Positions 9,417 through 17,698 of a stretch of 64,000 bases of DNA are shown piece after piece. The notes beneath the pieces were generated by a model, which worked only from the letters and a program-made list of their open reading frames with translations, did no database searches and was not told the DNA's origin. The DNA lies in NCBI RefSeq assembly GCF_040822085.1, contig NZ_CP162006.1, forward strand, positions 744,001-808,000. Direction: 5' to 3'. Positions within the stretch are counted from its first letter, which is position 1; every line of letters begins with the position of its first letter. The stretch is from Rhodoferax sp. WC2427. Lineage in GTDB: Bacteria; Pseudomonadota; Gammaproteobacteria; Burkholderiales; Burkholderiaceae_C. A program made the position numbers and the translations under genes.

Positions 9417-9901
9417 CATTCGTGGGTGTCTTTGATCGACTTGAACCGGTTGCGCAGTTCGTGGCGCAGGTTCTTGCGCAAAATGGCCTGCTCAAAACGG
9501 CGCTTTTCATCCGGCGTGGCGGGCAGCAAGGGCGGCACGGGCGCGGGTTTGCGGTCGTCGCCCACGGCCACCATGGTGAAAAAGCAGCTGTTCACATGGC
9601 GCACGCTGTGGGTGCGGATGTCTTCGGCCACCACCTTGATGCCGACCTCCATCGACGAGGTTCCTGCATGGTTGATGCTGGCCAGAAAGGTCACCAGCTC
9701 TCCAACGTGGATGGGCTGCAAGAACATCACCTGGTCCACGCTCAGCGTGACCACGTAGCGCCCGGCGTAGCGGCTGGCACACGCATAGGCCACCTGGTCG
9801 AGCAGGCGCAGCACTGCGCCGCCGTGCACGTTGCCCGAGAAATTGGCCATGTCGGGGGTCATCAAGACCGTCATGCTGAGTTGGTGCAGGGGGAAGTCCA
9901 T
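9416..9901 (-). CDS. Hotdog-fold acyl-CoA thioesterase (YciA/BACH-like)
   Basis: A 161-residue single hotdog domain. MANFSGNVHGGAVLRLLDQVAY carries the conserved N-x-x-G-x-x-x-G-G (Asn in the active site) and the Asp of LLDQ. VDQVMFLQPIHVGELV is also typical of cytosolic acyl-CoA hydrolases of the YciA/BACH group. It releases free acid and CoA from acyl-CoA. Chain-length preference cannot be read from the sequence. It stands alone on the minus strand, with a short leader before norR's end. Confidence 0.85.
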   Translation of the reverse strand: MDFPLHQLSMTVLMTPDMANFSGNVHGGAVLRLLDQVAYACASRYAGRYVVTLSVDQVMFLQPIHVGELVTFLASINHAGTSSMEVGIKVVAEDIRTHSVRHVNSCFFTMVAVGDDRKPAPVPPLLPATPDEKRRFEQAILRKNLRHELRNRFKSIKDTHE

Positions 9902-9933
9902 GGGGGGCTTTCTGAATAAATTTGGGCGCTATG

Positions 9934-11484
9934 TTAGCGGGCGCGCAGGCCCAGCCGGCGCGCCAACCGCACCAGATTGGCCCGGTGCAGGCCCAGTTCG
10001 CGGGCGACCGAAGCCCAGTTGCCGTCCAGGCGCTGCAGGCTGGCGGCGATGCGCTGGCGCTGGTGGTCGTCCACCGAGGTGCGCAAATCGACCGGGGCTG
10101 CCGCGTCTGCGGGCAGGCTGGCCCGTTGCAATTCTGGTGCCAGGTCCTGGCCCAGACCCAGGTGCGCCGCCGTCACGCTGACGATGCGCGCCCGGGGGGC
10201 GGCACCCTGCTGGGCTTTGAGCGCGCTGCGGGCAATCAGGTGCTCCAGCTCGCGCACATTGCCGGGCCAGGGGTGGGCCAGCAGGGCCGCCTGGGCATCG
10301 GCATCCAGGCGCAGGCTGCCCAGGCCCAGGCGCGAGCGGTTCAGCTCCAGAAAATGCCCGGCCAGCAGCAGCGCGTCGTGCCCGCGCTCGCGCAGCGGCG
10401 GCACCGGTAGCGGGTAGACGCTGAGGCGGTGGTAGAAGTCGGCCCGGTAGCGGCCCGCGCGCACCTCCTGCGCCAGGTCGCGGTTGGTGGCGGCAATCAC
10501 CCGCACGTCCACCCGGTGCTCGCGGTCCGAGCCCAGGCGCTGCAACTGCCCGCCCTGCAACACCCGCAGCAGCTTGGCCTGCACCGCCAGCGACAGCTCG
10601 CCCACCTCGTCCAGAAACAAGGTGCCACCATCGGCCAGCTCGAACTTGCCACGCCGGTCGGCCACCGCACCCGAGAACGCGCCGCGCACGTGGCCAAACA
10701 GTTCGCTTTCCACCAGCGACTCGGGCAGGGCCGCGCAGTTCAGGCTGATCAACGGGCGGGCCGCACGCGGCGAGGCGGCATGCAGCGCCTGGGCCACCAG
10801 CTCTTTGCCCACGCCGGTTTCGCCGGTGACCAGCACCGTCAGGTCGCTGTTGCCCACGGTGGCAATGTCGGCCAGCAGGCGCTGGTGGGCCGGGCTTTGG
10901 CCGATCAGCATGGGGGTGGGGTGGTCCAGTGCCAGGGCGCGGTAGCTTTCGGCCCGCAGGTGCTCGGTTTGCGCGGTGTGGGCCAGCCCGGCAATGCGCT
11001 GCACCACGCTGACGGTAGCGGCGGCCAGGCTGGCAAAGGCCTGCAGGTCGCCCAGGTCGACGGTGCTGAAACGCTCTTTGTCCAACGCATCCAGCGTCAG
11101 CACGCCCCAGGGGGTGTCGCCCAGCAGCACCGGGCAGCCCATGCAGTCGTGCACCTCCAGTTGGACACCGGGGATGAGCCCGTCATACGGGTCGGGCAGG
11201 GGGCTGTCGGGCGGAAACCGCAGCGGGCCGGGGGCTTGCAGCAGAGCCTGCAGGCGCGGGTGCTCGACCACCTGGAAGCGCCGCCCCAGGGTGTCGTGGC
11301 TCAGGCCGTTGACCGCCAGCGGCACCAGCGTAGCCCCGTCCAGTCGTAACAGCGCTGCCGCGTCGCAGGGCAAAAGCGCGCGCACGGCCTCCAGCAGGCG
11401 GCGGTAGCGCTCGCCGTCGGGCAGCTCCCGGGCCAGGTCGTCCACCAGGGGGACAATGGTTTGCAGCAGGGATTTGGTAGTCAT
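9934..11484 (-). CDS. norR: Nitric oxide-responsive sigma-54 activator NorR
   Basis: A 516-residue enhancer-binding protein. The N-terminal GAF domain (about residues 20-165) senses NO through a non-haem iron; Arg, Asp and Cys residues in GRRFQVVEHPRL, DSPLPDPYDGL and VHDCMGCPV match the expected iron ligands. The AAA+ domain has Walker A GETGVGKE, Walker B GGTLFLDEVGEL and the sigma-54 loop written GAFSGA instead of the usual GAFTGA. A Fis-type helix-turn-helix closes the protein. Start set at ATG 11484 (MTTKSLLQ); an upstream in-frame ATG at 11505 exists. Divergent from hmp, its probable target. Confidence 0.9.
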   Translation of the reverse strand: MTTKSLLQTIVPLVDDLARELPDGERYRRLLEAVRALLPCDAAALLRLDGATLVPLAVNGLSHDTLGRRFQVVEHPRLQALLQAPGPLRFPPDSPLPDPYDGLIPGVQLEVHDCMGCPVLLGDTPWGVLTLDALDKERFSTVDLGDLQAFASLAAATVSVVQRIAGLAHTAQTEHLRAESYRALALDHPTPMLIGQSPAHQRLLADIATVGNSDLTVLVTGETGVGKELVAQALHAASPRAARPLISLNCAALPESLVESELFGHVRGAFSGAVADRRGKFELADGGTLFLDEVGELSLAVQAKLLRVLQGGQLQRLGSDREHRVDVRVIAATNRDLAQEVRAGRYRADFYHRLSVYPLPVPPLRERGHDALLLAGHFLELNRSRLGLGSLRLDADAQAALLAHPWPGNVRELEHLIARSALKAQQGAAPRARIVSVTAAHLGLGQDLAPELQRASLPADAAAPVDLRTSVDDHQRQRIAASLQRLDGNWASVARELGLHRANLVRLARRLGLRAR

Positions 11485-11544
11485 TTTGATATGGTTATGG
11501 ATCATTATGACTGTGTCAATTGGATGCTGCAACCGCGTAAGTCC

Positions 11545-11558
11545 TTGATCTGTATCAA
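11545..11558 (+). promoter_or_regulatory. FNR/DNR-type box upstream of hmp
   Basis: TTGATCTGTATCAA matches the FNR/ANR/DNR consensus TTGAT-N4-ATCAA exactly. It is centred 81.5 bases before the hmp start codon. If bound at -41.5, the transcript would begin near 11593. It may act with NorR on hmp, or control norR in the other direction. Confidence 0.75.
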
Positions 11559-11632
11559 CCGCCAGCCGGGCATGGATCTTGATAAACCGGTTGCAGCAGT
11601 GCGCCGCCCTGCATTCCATTGAGAGCCCACCC

Positions 11633-12814
11633 ATGCTGACCCCCGAACAACGTGCCATCGTCAAGTCCACCGTGCCCCTGCTGGAAAGCGGCGGCGAAGC
11701 GCTGACCACGCATTTCTACAAAATTTTGCTGGCCGAGCACCCCGAGGTGCGCCCGTTCTTCAACCAGGCCCACCAGGCCAATGGCGACCAGCCGCGCGCC
11801 CTGGCCAACGGCGTGTTGATGTACGCCCGCCACATCGACCGGCTGGAGCAGCTGGGCGGCTTGGTGTCCACCATCATCAACAAACACGTCTCCTTGCAAA
11901 TTGAGCCCGGCCACTACCCGGCGGTGGGAGCCTGCCTGCTGCGCGCCATCCGCGAAGTGCTGGGGGCCGAGATTGCCACCGATGCCGTTATCAAAGCGTG
12001 GGGCGCGGCCTACGGCCAGCTGGCCGACATCCTGATCGGTGCCGAAGAAAAAATCTACGCCGACACCGCCGCCGCCCCCGGTGGCTGGCGCGGTACGCGG
12101 GCTTTCCGTGTGGTCCGCAAAGAGGCCGAGAGCAGCGAAATCACCTCGTTCACCCTGCAGCCGCAAGACGGTGGCGCGCTGGTGGACTTCGCGCCCGGCC
12201 AGTTCATTGGCCTGCGCCTGGTGGTGGACGGCAATGAGATCCGCCGCAACTACTCGCTGAGCGCCGCACCCAACGGCACGGACTACCGCATCAGCGTCAA
12301 GCGCGAGCCCGGCGGCGTGGCGTCCAACTACCTGCACGACAGCGTGCAGGTGGGCGATCTGCTGGATCTGGCCCCGCCCGCAGGCGACTTTGTGCTGGCC
12401 ACGGGCGAGCGCCCGGTGGTGCTGATCAGCGGTGGGGTCGGCATCACGCCCACGCTGGCCCTGCTGGACCAGGCTTTGCAAGGCACGCGCCCGGTGCATT
12501 TCATCCACTGCGCGCGCAACCGCCATGTGCACGCCTTCCGTGCCGCCATCGATGCACGGGCGGCACGCCACCCGCAGCTCCAGCGCTTTTATGTGTACGA
12601 CGAGCATATGGGCGCCGACCACGCACCGGACGCCGTAGGCCACCTCAGCACCGCCGACCTGGCCCGTTGGCTGCCCATGTCCAAGGACGTGGATGCCTAC
12701 TTCCTGGGCCCCAAGCCCTTCATGCGCCACGTGAAGAAGCAATTGCGCGAGCTGGGCGTGCCCGAAGCGCAAACCCGCTACGAGTTTTTTGGCCCGGCCA
12801 GCGCGTTGGACTGA
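11633..12814 (+). CDS. hmp: Flavohaemoglobin (nitric oxide dioxygenase)
   Basis: A 393-residue protein that oxidises NO to nitrate with O2 and NAD(P)H. The globin domain (1-140) has proximal haem ligand His85 in INKHVSL, distal Tyr29 and Gln53. The ferredoxin reductase part follows: RRNYSLSAAP binds FAD and ISGGVGITPTLALLD binds NAD(P)H, ending in FLGPKPFM and YEFFGPAS. Length is that of E. coli Hmp (396). Start ATG 11633 gives MLTPEQRAIV, as in the family. It is divergent from norR, which supports NO induction. Confidence 0.95.
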   Translation: MLTPEQRAIVKSTVPLLESGGEALTTHFYKILLAEHPEVRPFFNQAHQANGDQPRALANGVLMYARHIDRLEQLGGLVSTIINKHVSLQIEPGHYPAVGACLLRAIREVLGAEIATDAVIKAWGAAYGQLADILIGAEEKIYADTAAAPGGWRGTRAFRVVRKEAESSEITSFTLQPQDGGALVDFAPGQFIGLRLVVDGNEIRRNYSLSAAPNGTDYRISVKREPGGVASNYLHDSVQVGDLLDLAPPAGDFVLATGERPVVLISGGVGITPTLALLDQALQGTRPVHFIHCARNRHVHAFRAAIDARAARHPQLQRFYVYDEHMGADHAPDAVGHLSTADLARWLPMSKDVDAYFLGPKPFMRHVKKQLRELGVPEAQTRYEFFGPASALD

Positions 12815-12917
12815 GTTTTTGCAAAAATGAAACAAATGGCCCCACCTGGGGCCCGCCATAAGCGCAATATCGGTGATTACGTATAGGCGGTGAAAAGCTG
12901 CACCGTAAAATTTCCGC

Positions 12918-14249
12918 ATGCGCACCCCTACACCCAACCCTTCGGCCCACCGCATCGTCATCGTTGGAGGCGGGGCTGCTGGTCTGGTACTGGCCACCGG
13001 CCTGGGTAATTCGCTAGGCCGCAAGGGCTTGGTAGACATCACCCTGATCGACAAGGCCCGCACCCACATCTGGAAACCCAAGCTGCACGAGATCGCTGCG
13101 GGCAGCATGGATGTGGGCCGCCACGAGCTCAACTACCTGGCGCAGGCGCACTGGCACCATTTCCACTACCGGGTGGGCGAAATGAATGGCCTGGACCGGA
13201 CCAACAAGCTGGTCCACGTGGCCCCGTTCGTCGACGAAGACGGGGTGGTGGTCACCGCCCAGCGCAGCTTTCCCTACGACACCCTGGTGATGGCCGTTGG
13301 CAGCCGCAGCAACGACTTCGGCACCCCCGGTGTCGACCAGCACGCCCTGAAGCTGGAGACCCTGGCCGATGCCGAGCGATTCCACCGCCGCATGCTCGAC
13401 GCCTGCGTGCGCGCCAACGCCCAGGAAACCCCGCTGCTGCCTGCGCAGCTGCAGGTGGCGGTGATCGGGGCCGGGGCCACCGGCGTGGAACTGGTGGCGC
13501 AGCTGCACCGCACCACCCGCGAAGTGGTGGCCTTCGGGCTGGACCGCATCAACCCCGAGCGCGACATCAAGCTCAACCTGATCGAAGCCGCCGACCGCAT
13601 CCTGCCCGCGCTGTCGCCGCGCCTGTCCACCGGAGCCCACAACCTGCTCAACAGCCTGGGCATCAAGGTGCACACCTCGGCCCGCGTGTCGGGCGTGGGG
13701 GCCGACAACGTGCAACTGGCCAGCGGCGAGGTCATCCCGGCCGAGCTGGTGGTGTGGGCGGCGGGCATCAAGGCACCAGGCTTCCTGAAGGACATCGACG
13801 GCCTGGAAACCAACCGCATCAACCAGCTGGCGGTGCAGCAAAACCTGCTCACCACGCGCGACGACAGCATCTTTGCCCTGGGCGACTGCTCCGCCTGCCC
13901 CTGGCCCGAGAAAGGCGGCTTTGTGCCGCCGCGCGCCCAGGCCGCCAACCAGCAGGCATCGCACCTGGTCAAGCAGATCAAGCGCCGCCTGGCGGGCAAA
14001 CCGCTGGAGCCGTACCGCTACCGCGACTTCGGCTCGCTGGTGTCGCTGGGCGACTACAGCGCGGTTGGCAGTCTCATGGGCGGGATCATGGAAGGCAGCC
14101 TGTTCATCGACGGGCTGGTGGCGCGGGTGATGTACACCTCGCTCTACAAAATGCACGAACTCGCCCTGCACGGCATGACCAAAGTCACGCTGGAAACCCT
14201 CACCCGCGCTATCACCCGGCGCACCGAATCGCACGTCAAGCTGCATTGA
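12918..14249 (+). CDS. ndh: Type II NADH:quinone oxidoreductase
   Basis: A 443-residue single-subunit NADH dehydrogenase that passes electrons to quinone without pumping protons. It has two Rossmann motifs: IVIVGGGAAGLVLATGLG near residue 13 for FAD, and VAVIGAGATGVELVAQL near residue 180 for NADH. IFALGDCSA (second FAD contact) and a C-terminal amphipathic membrane-binding region follow. WKPKLHEIAAGS and FGSLVSLGDYSAVG are typical of the family. It sits alone on the plus strand about 100 bases after hmp. A short GC-rich hairpin at 12838-12853 lies between them. Confidence 0.93.
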   Translation: MRTPTPNPSAHRIVIVGGGAAGLVLATGLGNSLGRKGLVDITLIDKARTHIWKPKLHEIAAGSMDVGRHELNYLAQAHWHHFHYRVGEMNGLDRTNKLVHVAPFVDEDGVVVTAQRSFPYDTLVMAVGSRSNDFGTPGVDQHALKLETLADAERFHRRMLDACVRANAQETPLLPAQLQVAVIGAGATGVELVAQLHRTTREVVAFGLDRINPERDIKLNLIEAADRILPALSPRLSTGAHNLLNSLGIKVHTSARVSGVGADNVQLASGEVIPAELVVWAAGIKAPGFLKDIDGLETNRINQLAVQQNLLTTRDDSIFALGDCSACPWPEKGGFVPPRAQAANQQASHLVKQIKRRLAGKPLEPYRYRDFGSLVSLGDYSAVGSLMGGIMEGSLFIDGLVARVMYTSLYKMHELALHGMTKVTLETLTRAITRRTESHVKLH

Positions 14250-14351
14250 ATGTGGCGTCCCCGGCGGGCGCGGGCGTGTTTAGATGTAGCATCCGGTTAC
14301 TTTTTGGCCGCTTCTGGCCAGGGGTTCCCGTGATGCAACCAGAGACACACC

Positions 14352-16187
14352 ATGAAATTCAATGACATACGGGTATCCCACAAGCTGTGGGGCACGATTC
14401 TGGGTTTGCTGTTGGCAATGCTGCTGGTCACGGTGTGGACCCAGTTGCAGACCCGCGAGGTCAACGAGACCGCCGACCGACAGGTGGCGCATTACGAGAA
14501 TGCCATCACCTCCGCCACCGGCTGGCGCGGCATGGTCGAGATGGCGGTCAGCATGAACATCTACAGCGTGCTCACCACCGACGAGGCGCAAAGCAAGGTC
14601 TTCGAAGCCCGCGCCGCCGAGCTCACCGCCAAGATCAACCCGATCCAGGAGCGCATGAACAAGGCCGCCTTGGCACCGTCGGACAAGGCCGCACTGGACC
14701 GCATTACCAGCACCCGCGCCGATATCCGCGGCCTGAGCGACAAGGTCAAGCAGCTGAAGGAAGCACGCGATGCCGAGGCCAGCCAGGCCTTCATCGACAA
14801 AGACTACAAACCCCGCGCCGCGGTGTACCTGGAGGCGATGGACACCTTCATCGCCCAGCAGATCCAGCAGCGCGATGCCGCCAAGCTGGCCGCGCAAGAG
14901 GCCGGTAAAAACGTGGCCCTGGTGGCCGTGGCCTGCGTGGCGGTGGTGTTTGCACTGGGCGTGCTGCTGGCGCAATGGCTGGTGCGCTCCATCACGCTGC
15001 CGCTGGCGCGGGCCATGGCCGTGACCGATGCCATCGCCGCGGGGGACCTGTTGCAGGAGGTGCAAGACCCACGCAAAGACGAGTTCGGCCACTTGCTGCG
15101 CTCGCTGGGTGGCATGGTCACCAAGCTGCGTGGCCTGGTGGCCGAGGTGCGCACCGGCGTGGATGCGGTGTCTACCGCCTCCCACGAGATCGCCACCGGC
15201 AACCACGACCTGTCGGAGCGTACCGAGCAAACCGCCTCCAACCTGCAGCAGGCCGCCGCCAGCATGGAGCAGCTGACCAGCACCGTGGCCCAGGCCGCAG
15301 ACACTGCCCGCCAGGCCAACCAGCTGGCCACCACGGCCGCCCAGGCCGCTACCCGTGGCGGCGAAGCGGTGGCGCAGGTGATCGGCACCATGCAGCACAT
15401 CAGCACCTCGTCCAAGCGCATTGCCGACATCATCGGCACCATCGACGGCATCGCCTTCCAGACCAATATCCTGGCCCTGAACGCCGCGGTGGAAGCCGCC
15501 CGCGCCGGGGAACAGGGCCGGGGTTTTGCCGTGGTGGCCAGCGAAGTGCGCAGCCTGGCGCAGCGCAGCGCCGAAGCTGCCAAAGAGATCAAGACGCTGA
15601 TCGGCGCGTCGGTGCAAACCGTCGAGGCGGGCACCCAGCAGGTCAGCCGGGCGGGTGAAACCATGGGCGAAATCGTCAGCAGCGTGGGCCGCGTGAGCGA
15701 CCTGATCGGTGAGATCAGTGCCGCGTCGACCGAGCAGCGCGACGGCATTGCCCAGGTCAACCAGGCGGTGAACCAACTGGACCAGATGACCCAGCAAAAC
15801 GCCGCCCTGGTGGAGCAGTCTGCCGCCGCAGCGTCCGGCCTGCGCGACCAGTCCCAGCGGCTGGCCGAAGTGGTGTCGGTGTTCAACGTGGGCGGCCACA
15901 CCGCCAAGCTGACGGCGCCGGTGCCACGCGCCATGGCCGCGCCCATGCGCCCGGCCATTGCGGCCCGGCCAGCCGTGGCCAAAGCCTTGCCCGGGAAATC
16001 CTCTAGACCCGCTCAACCCGCCATCCAGCACACGGCGAAAGCTCTGGCCCGCACCCCGGTGCCCGCCAAGCCCGCCCCGGCCCTGCGCCGCCCGGTGGCC
16101 ATTACCGCCAAACCGGCGCCCGCCCGGCCTGCGCTGGCGCGGCCTGCGGCAGCCAAGGGCGGCGAGGGTGACTGGGAAAGCTTCTAA
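14352..16187 (+). CDS. Methyl-accepting chemotaxis protein with CheR-docking tail
   Basis: A 611-residue chemoreceptor. First membrane helix is residues ~13-31, then a four-helix-bundle periplasmic sensor domain (~32-190), a second helix (~193-213), HAMP, and the signalling domain with the hairpin tip [20 protein letters not shown]. The sensor resembles the Tar/Tsr bundle type; its ligand is unknown. After the coiled coil comes an Ala/Pro/Arg-rich linker of roughly 80 residues, then the terminus [13 protein letters not shown] matches the NWETF-like pentapeptide that tethers CheR/CheB. No other chemotaxis genes are nearby. Confidence 0.93.
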   Translation: MKFNDIRVSHKLWGTILGLLLAMLLVTVWTQLQTREVNETADRQVAHYENAITSATGWRGMVEMAVSMNIYSVLTTDEAQSKVFEARAAELTAKINPIQERMNKAALAPSDKAALDRITSTRADIRGLSDKVKQLKEARDAEASQAFIDKDYKPRAAVYLEAMDTFIAQQIQQRDAAKLAAQEAGKNVALVAVACVAVVFALGVLLAQWLVRSITLPLARAMAVTDAIAAGDLLQEVQDPRKDEFGHLLRSLGGMVTKLRGLVAEVRTGVDAVSTASHEIATGNHDLSERTEQTASNLQQAAASMEQLTSTVAQAADTARQANQLATTAAQAATRGGEAVAQVIGTMQHISTSSKRIADIIGTIDGIAFQTNILALNAAVEAARAGEQGRGFAVVASEVRSLAQRSAEAAKEIKTLIGASVQTVEAGTQQVSRAGETMGEIVSSVGRVSDLIGEISAASTEQRDGIAQVNQAVNQLDQMTQQNAALVEQSAAAASGLRDQSQRLAEVVSVFNVGGHTAKLTAPVPRAMAAPMRPAIAARPAVAKALPGKSSRPAQPAIQHTAKALARTPVPAKPAPALRRPVAITAKPAPARPALARPAAAKGGEGDWESF

Positions 16188-16194
16188 ATCCTTT

Positions 16195-16243
16195 TGCTAT
16201 TTATTTAGTAGCTGCTTACGCTCTATCCATCAGCGTAAAAGGC
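16195..16243. repeat. dispersed palindromic repeat
   Basis: TGCTATTTATTTAGTAGC, then TGCTTACGCTCTATCCATCAG and CGTAAAAGGCC. It lies between the convergent chemoreceptor and IclR-type genes and probably serves as a transcription stop for both. Confidence 0.7.
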
Positions 16244-16274
16244 CTAAATGGCTTAAATGGCCAACAAGCCTGTT

Positions 16275-17096
16275 TCAGCCCTTGCCCAGCGGGGTTTTTG
16301 AAAACAAGCCCGAGGCACTGCTCTCTGCCGCCAGTTCTTCGGTGGCCGCCAGCAGCGCGGGGGCCAGGGCCTGGATGCGCGCGGCGGTCAGCCGCTGCCG
16401 TGGCCCGGCGATGCTGATGACGGCCATGGCCGGGCGGCCCCGGCGCTGCACCGGCGCGGCCACCGCCGCCATGCCGGGGGCAAACACCTCATCGATCATC
16501 GCGTAGCCGCGCACCCGGGCGGCATGCAAAAAGCCCAACAGCGCCTTCACCGTGGTGGGGGCTTTGGGCCCGTATTCCCTGGGCGAGCCAAAACCCTGCT
16601 TCGACACCAGGGCCACCGCGCGTTCGTCGCTCAAGGTCAGCATCCAGGCGTGGCCGGACGAGGTGCAGGACAGGCGTGCGTCCATGCCCATGTCGGGGTC
16701 GTAGCGGAAGCCCTTGCGCCCGCCCTCGGCCTTGGCCACCCAGGTCAGGCGGTCTTCGTCCACGATGGACAGGCGGGCCAGCTCGCCCGAGGCCTCGGCC
16801 AGGCGCTCGATCAGTGGCTGGGCAATGTCCACGATGCCCGAGCCGCTCAGAAACCCCAGGCCCAGCGCCGCCACCTTGGTGGTCAGCACATAGTCGCCCT
16901 GGGCATGCAGCTGCTTCACGTAGCCGCGCGCCACCAGCGCCAGCAGCACCCGGTGGCAACTGCTCTTGGGCATGTTGGCCGAGTCGGCAATCAGTGCCAG
17001 GGGCAGGCCTTCGGGGTGGCCGGCCAGGTGTTCCAGCAGGTCCAGTCCCCGGTCGAGTGCAGCGGTCATAGGTGGGCCGGGTGTAGCAAATTCCAT
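16275..17096 (-). CDS. IclR-family transcriptional regulator
   Basis: A 273-residue regulator. The winged helix-turn-helix is at residues ~12-75 (ALDRGLDLLEHLAG, then ANMPKSSCHRVLLALVARGYV). The IclR effector-binding domain fills ~85-260, with LSCTSSGHAWML and APVQRRGRPAMAVISIAG. It is transcribed away from the dehydroquinase gene across 117 bases, so it most likely controls that gene and the binding protein behind it. The likely inducer is an aromatic or shikimate/quinate-type compound, inferred from context only. Start could be ATG 17096 or ATG 17069. Confidence 0.87.
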   Translation of the reverse strand: MEFATPGPPMTAALDRGLDLLEHLAGHPEGLPLALIADSANMPKSSCHRVLLALVARGYVKQLHAQGDYVLTTKVAALGLGFLSGSGIVDIAQPLIERLAEASGELARLSIVDEDRLTWVAKAEGGRKGFRYDPDMGMDARLSCTSSGHAWMLTLSDERAVALVSKQGFGSPREYGPKAPTTVKALLGFLHAARVRGYAMIDEVFAPGMAAVAAPVQRRGRPAMAVISIAGPRQRLTAARIQALAPALLAATEELAAESSASGLFSKTPLGKG

Positions 17097-17099
17097 ATT

Positions 17100-17137
17100 G
17101 TAGAAAGAGATTCCGGTTTAGAACGGGGTGTTTCTAC
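17100..17137. promoter_or_regulatory. candidate IclR operator
   Basis: GTAGAAA (17100-17106) and TTTCTAC (17131-17137) form an inverted repeat with 24 bases between arms, in the divergent control region of the IclR gene and the dehydroquinase gene. The position suits an autoregulatory operator, but the spacing is wide for a single site. Confidence 0.35.
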
Positions 17138-17213
17138 TGGTTCCAAGATGCGGTCTGGCGCGGCCCATTCCAGGGGCCGCCCGCCCACATTGCCCTTTGG
17201 AAGGAAACCCCGT

Positions 17214-17663
17214 ATGGCCCACCCCCTGTTTGTTCTCAATGGCTCCAACCTCAACATGCTCGGCAAGCGCGAGCCGCATCTGTACGGCACCACTACCCTG
17301 GCCGAGGTCCAAAGCCGCACCGAAGCCCTGGCCGCCCAGTTGGGCCTGGACTGCGACTTTCGCCAGACCAACCACGAGGGCGTGCTGGTGGACTGGATCC
17401 AGGAGGCGTACGAGAAAGATGCCGCCGTGGTCATCAACCCGGCCGGTTTTTCCTTCCACTCCATCCCGGTGCTGGACGCACTCAAGCTGCTGCGCAAGCC
17501 GCTGATCGAGGTGCACATCTCCAACATCCACCAGCGCACGGCGCAGTACCAGCATTCGCTGGTGTCGCTGGTGGCGCAGGGCGTGATCTGCGGGCTGGGC
17601 GTGGGCGGCTACCTGCTGGCCGTGCGCGCCGTGGCCGACGCGCTGGCGACCGACCCGCTGTAA
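17214..17663 (+). CDS. Type II 3-dehydroquinate dehydratase-like protein (divergent)
   Basis: A 149-residue protein of the AroQ/type II dehydroquinase family, start ATG 17214 after AAGGAA. LNGSNLNMLGKREPHLYG holds the catalytic Arg and Tyr; VINPAGF holds the active-site Asn; EVHISNIH holds Glu and His. Two positions differ from the usual pattern: the THTS motif after NPxx is replaced by SFHS, losing the normal His, and the usual FRxHS stretch reads QYQHS. It is followed closely by a periplasmic binding-protein gene and faces an IclR regulator, so a catabolic (quinate/shikimate-type) role is more likely than a core biosynthetic one. Confidence 0.82.
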   Translation: MAHPLFVLNGSNLNMLGKREPHLYGTTTLAEVQSRTEALAAQLGLDCDFRQTNHEGVLVDWIQEAYEKDAAVVINPAGFSFHSIPVLDALKLLRKPLIEVHISNIHQRTAQYQHSLVSLVAQGVICGLGVGGYLLAVRAVADALATDPL

Positions 17664-17698
17664 ATCGTTATTCCTATTTGAATCCGGAGACACAAACC

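Noticed and set aside
11589..11602. Sigma-54 promoter before hmp (GG-N10-GC)
   Set aside because: Spacing fits, but the sequence around GG and GC deviates much from TGGCAC-N5-TTGC. Too weak to list as a feature.
12838..12853. GGCCCC/GGGGCC hairpin between hmp and ndh
   Set aside because: A short stem without T-run; could be chance in GC-rich DNA.
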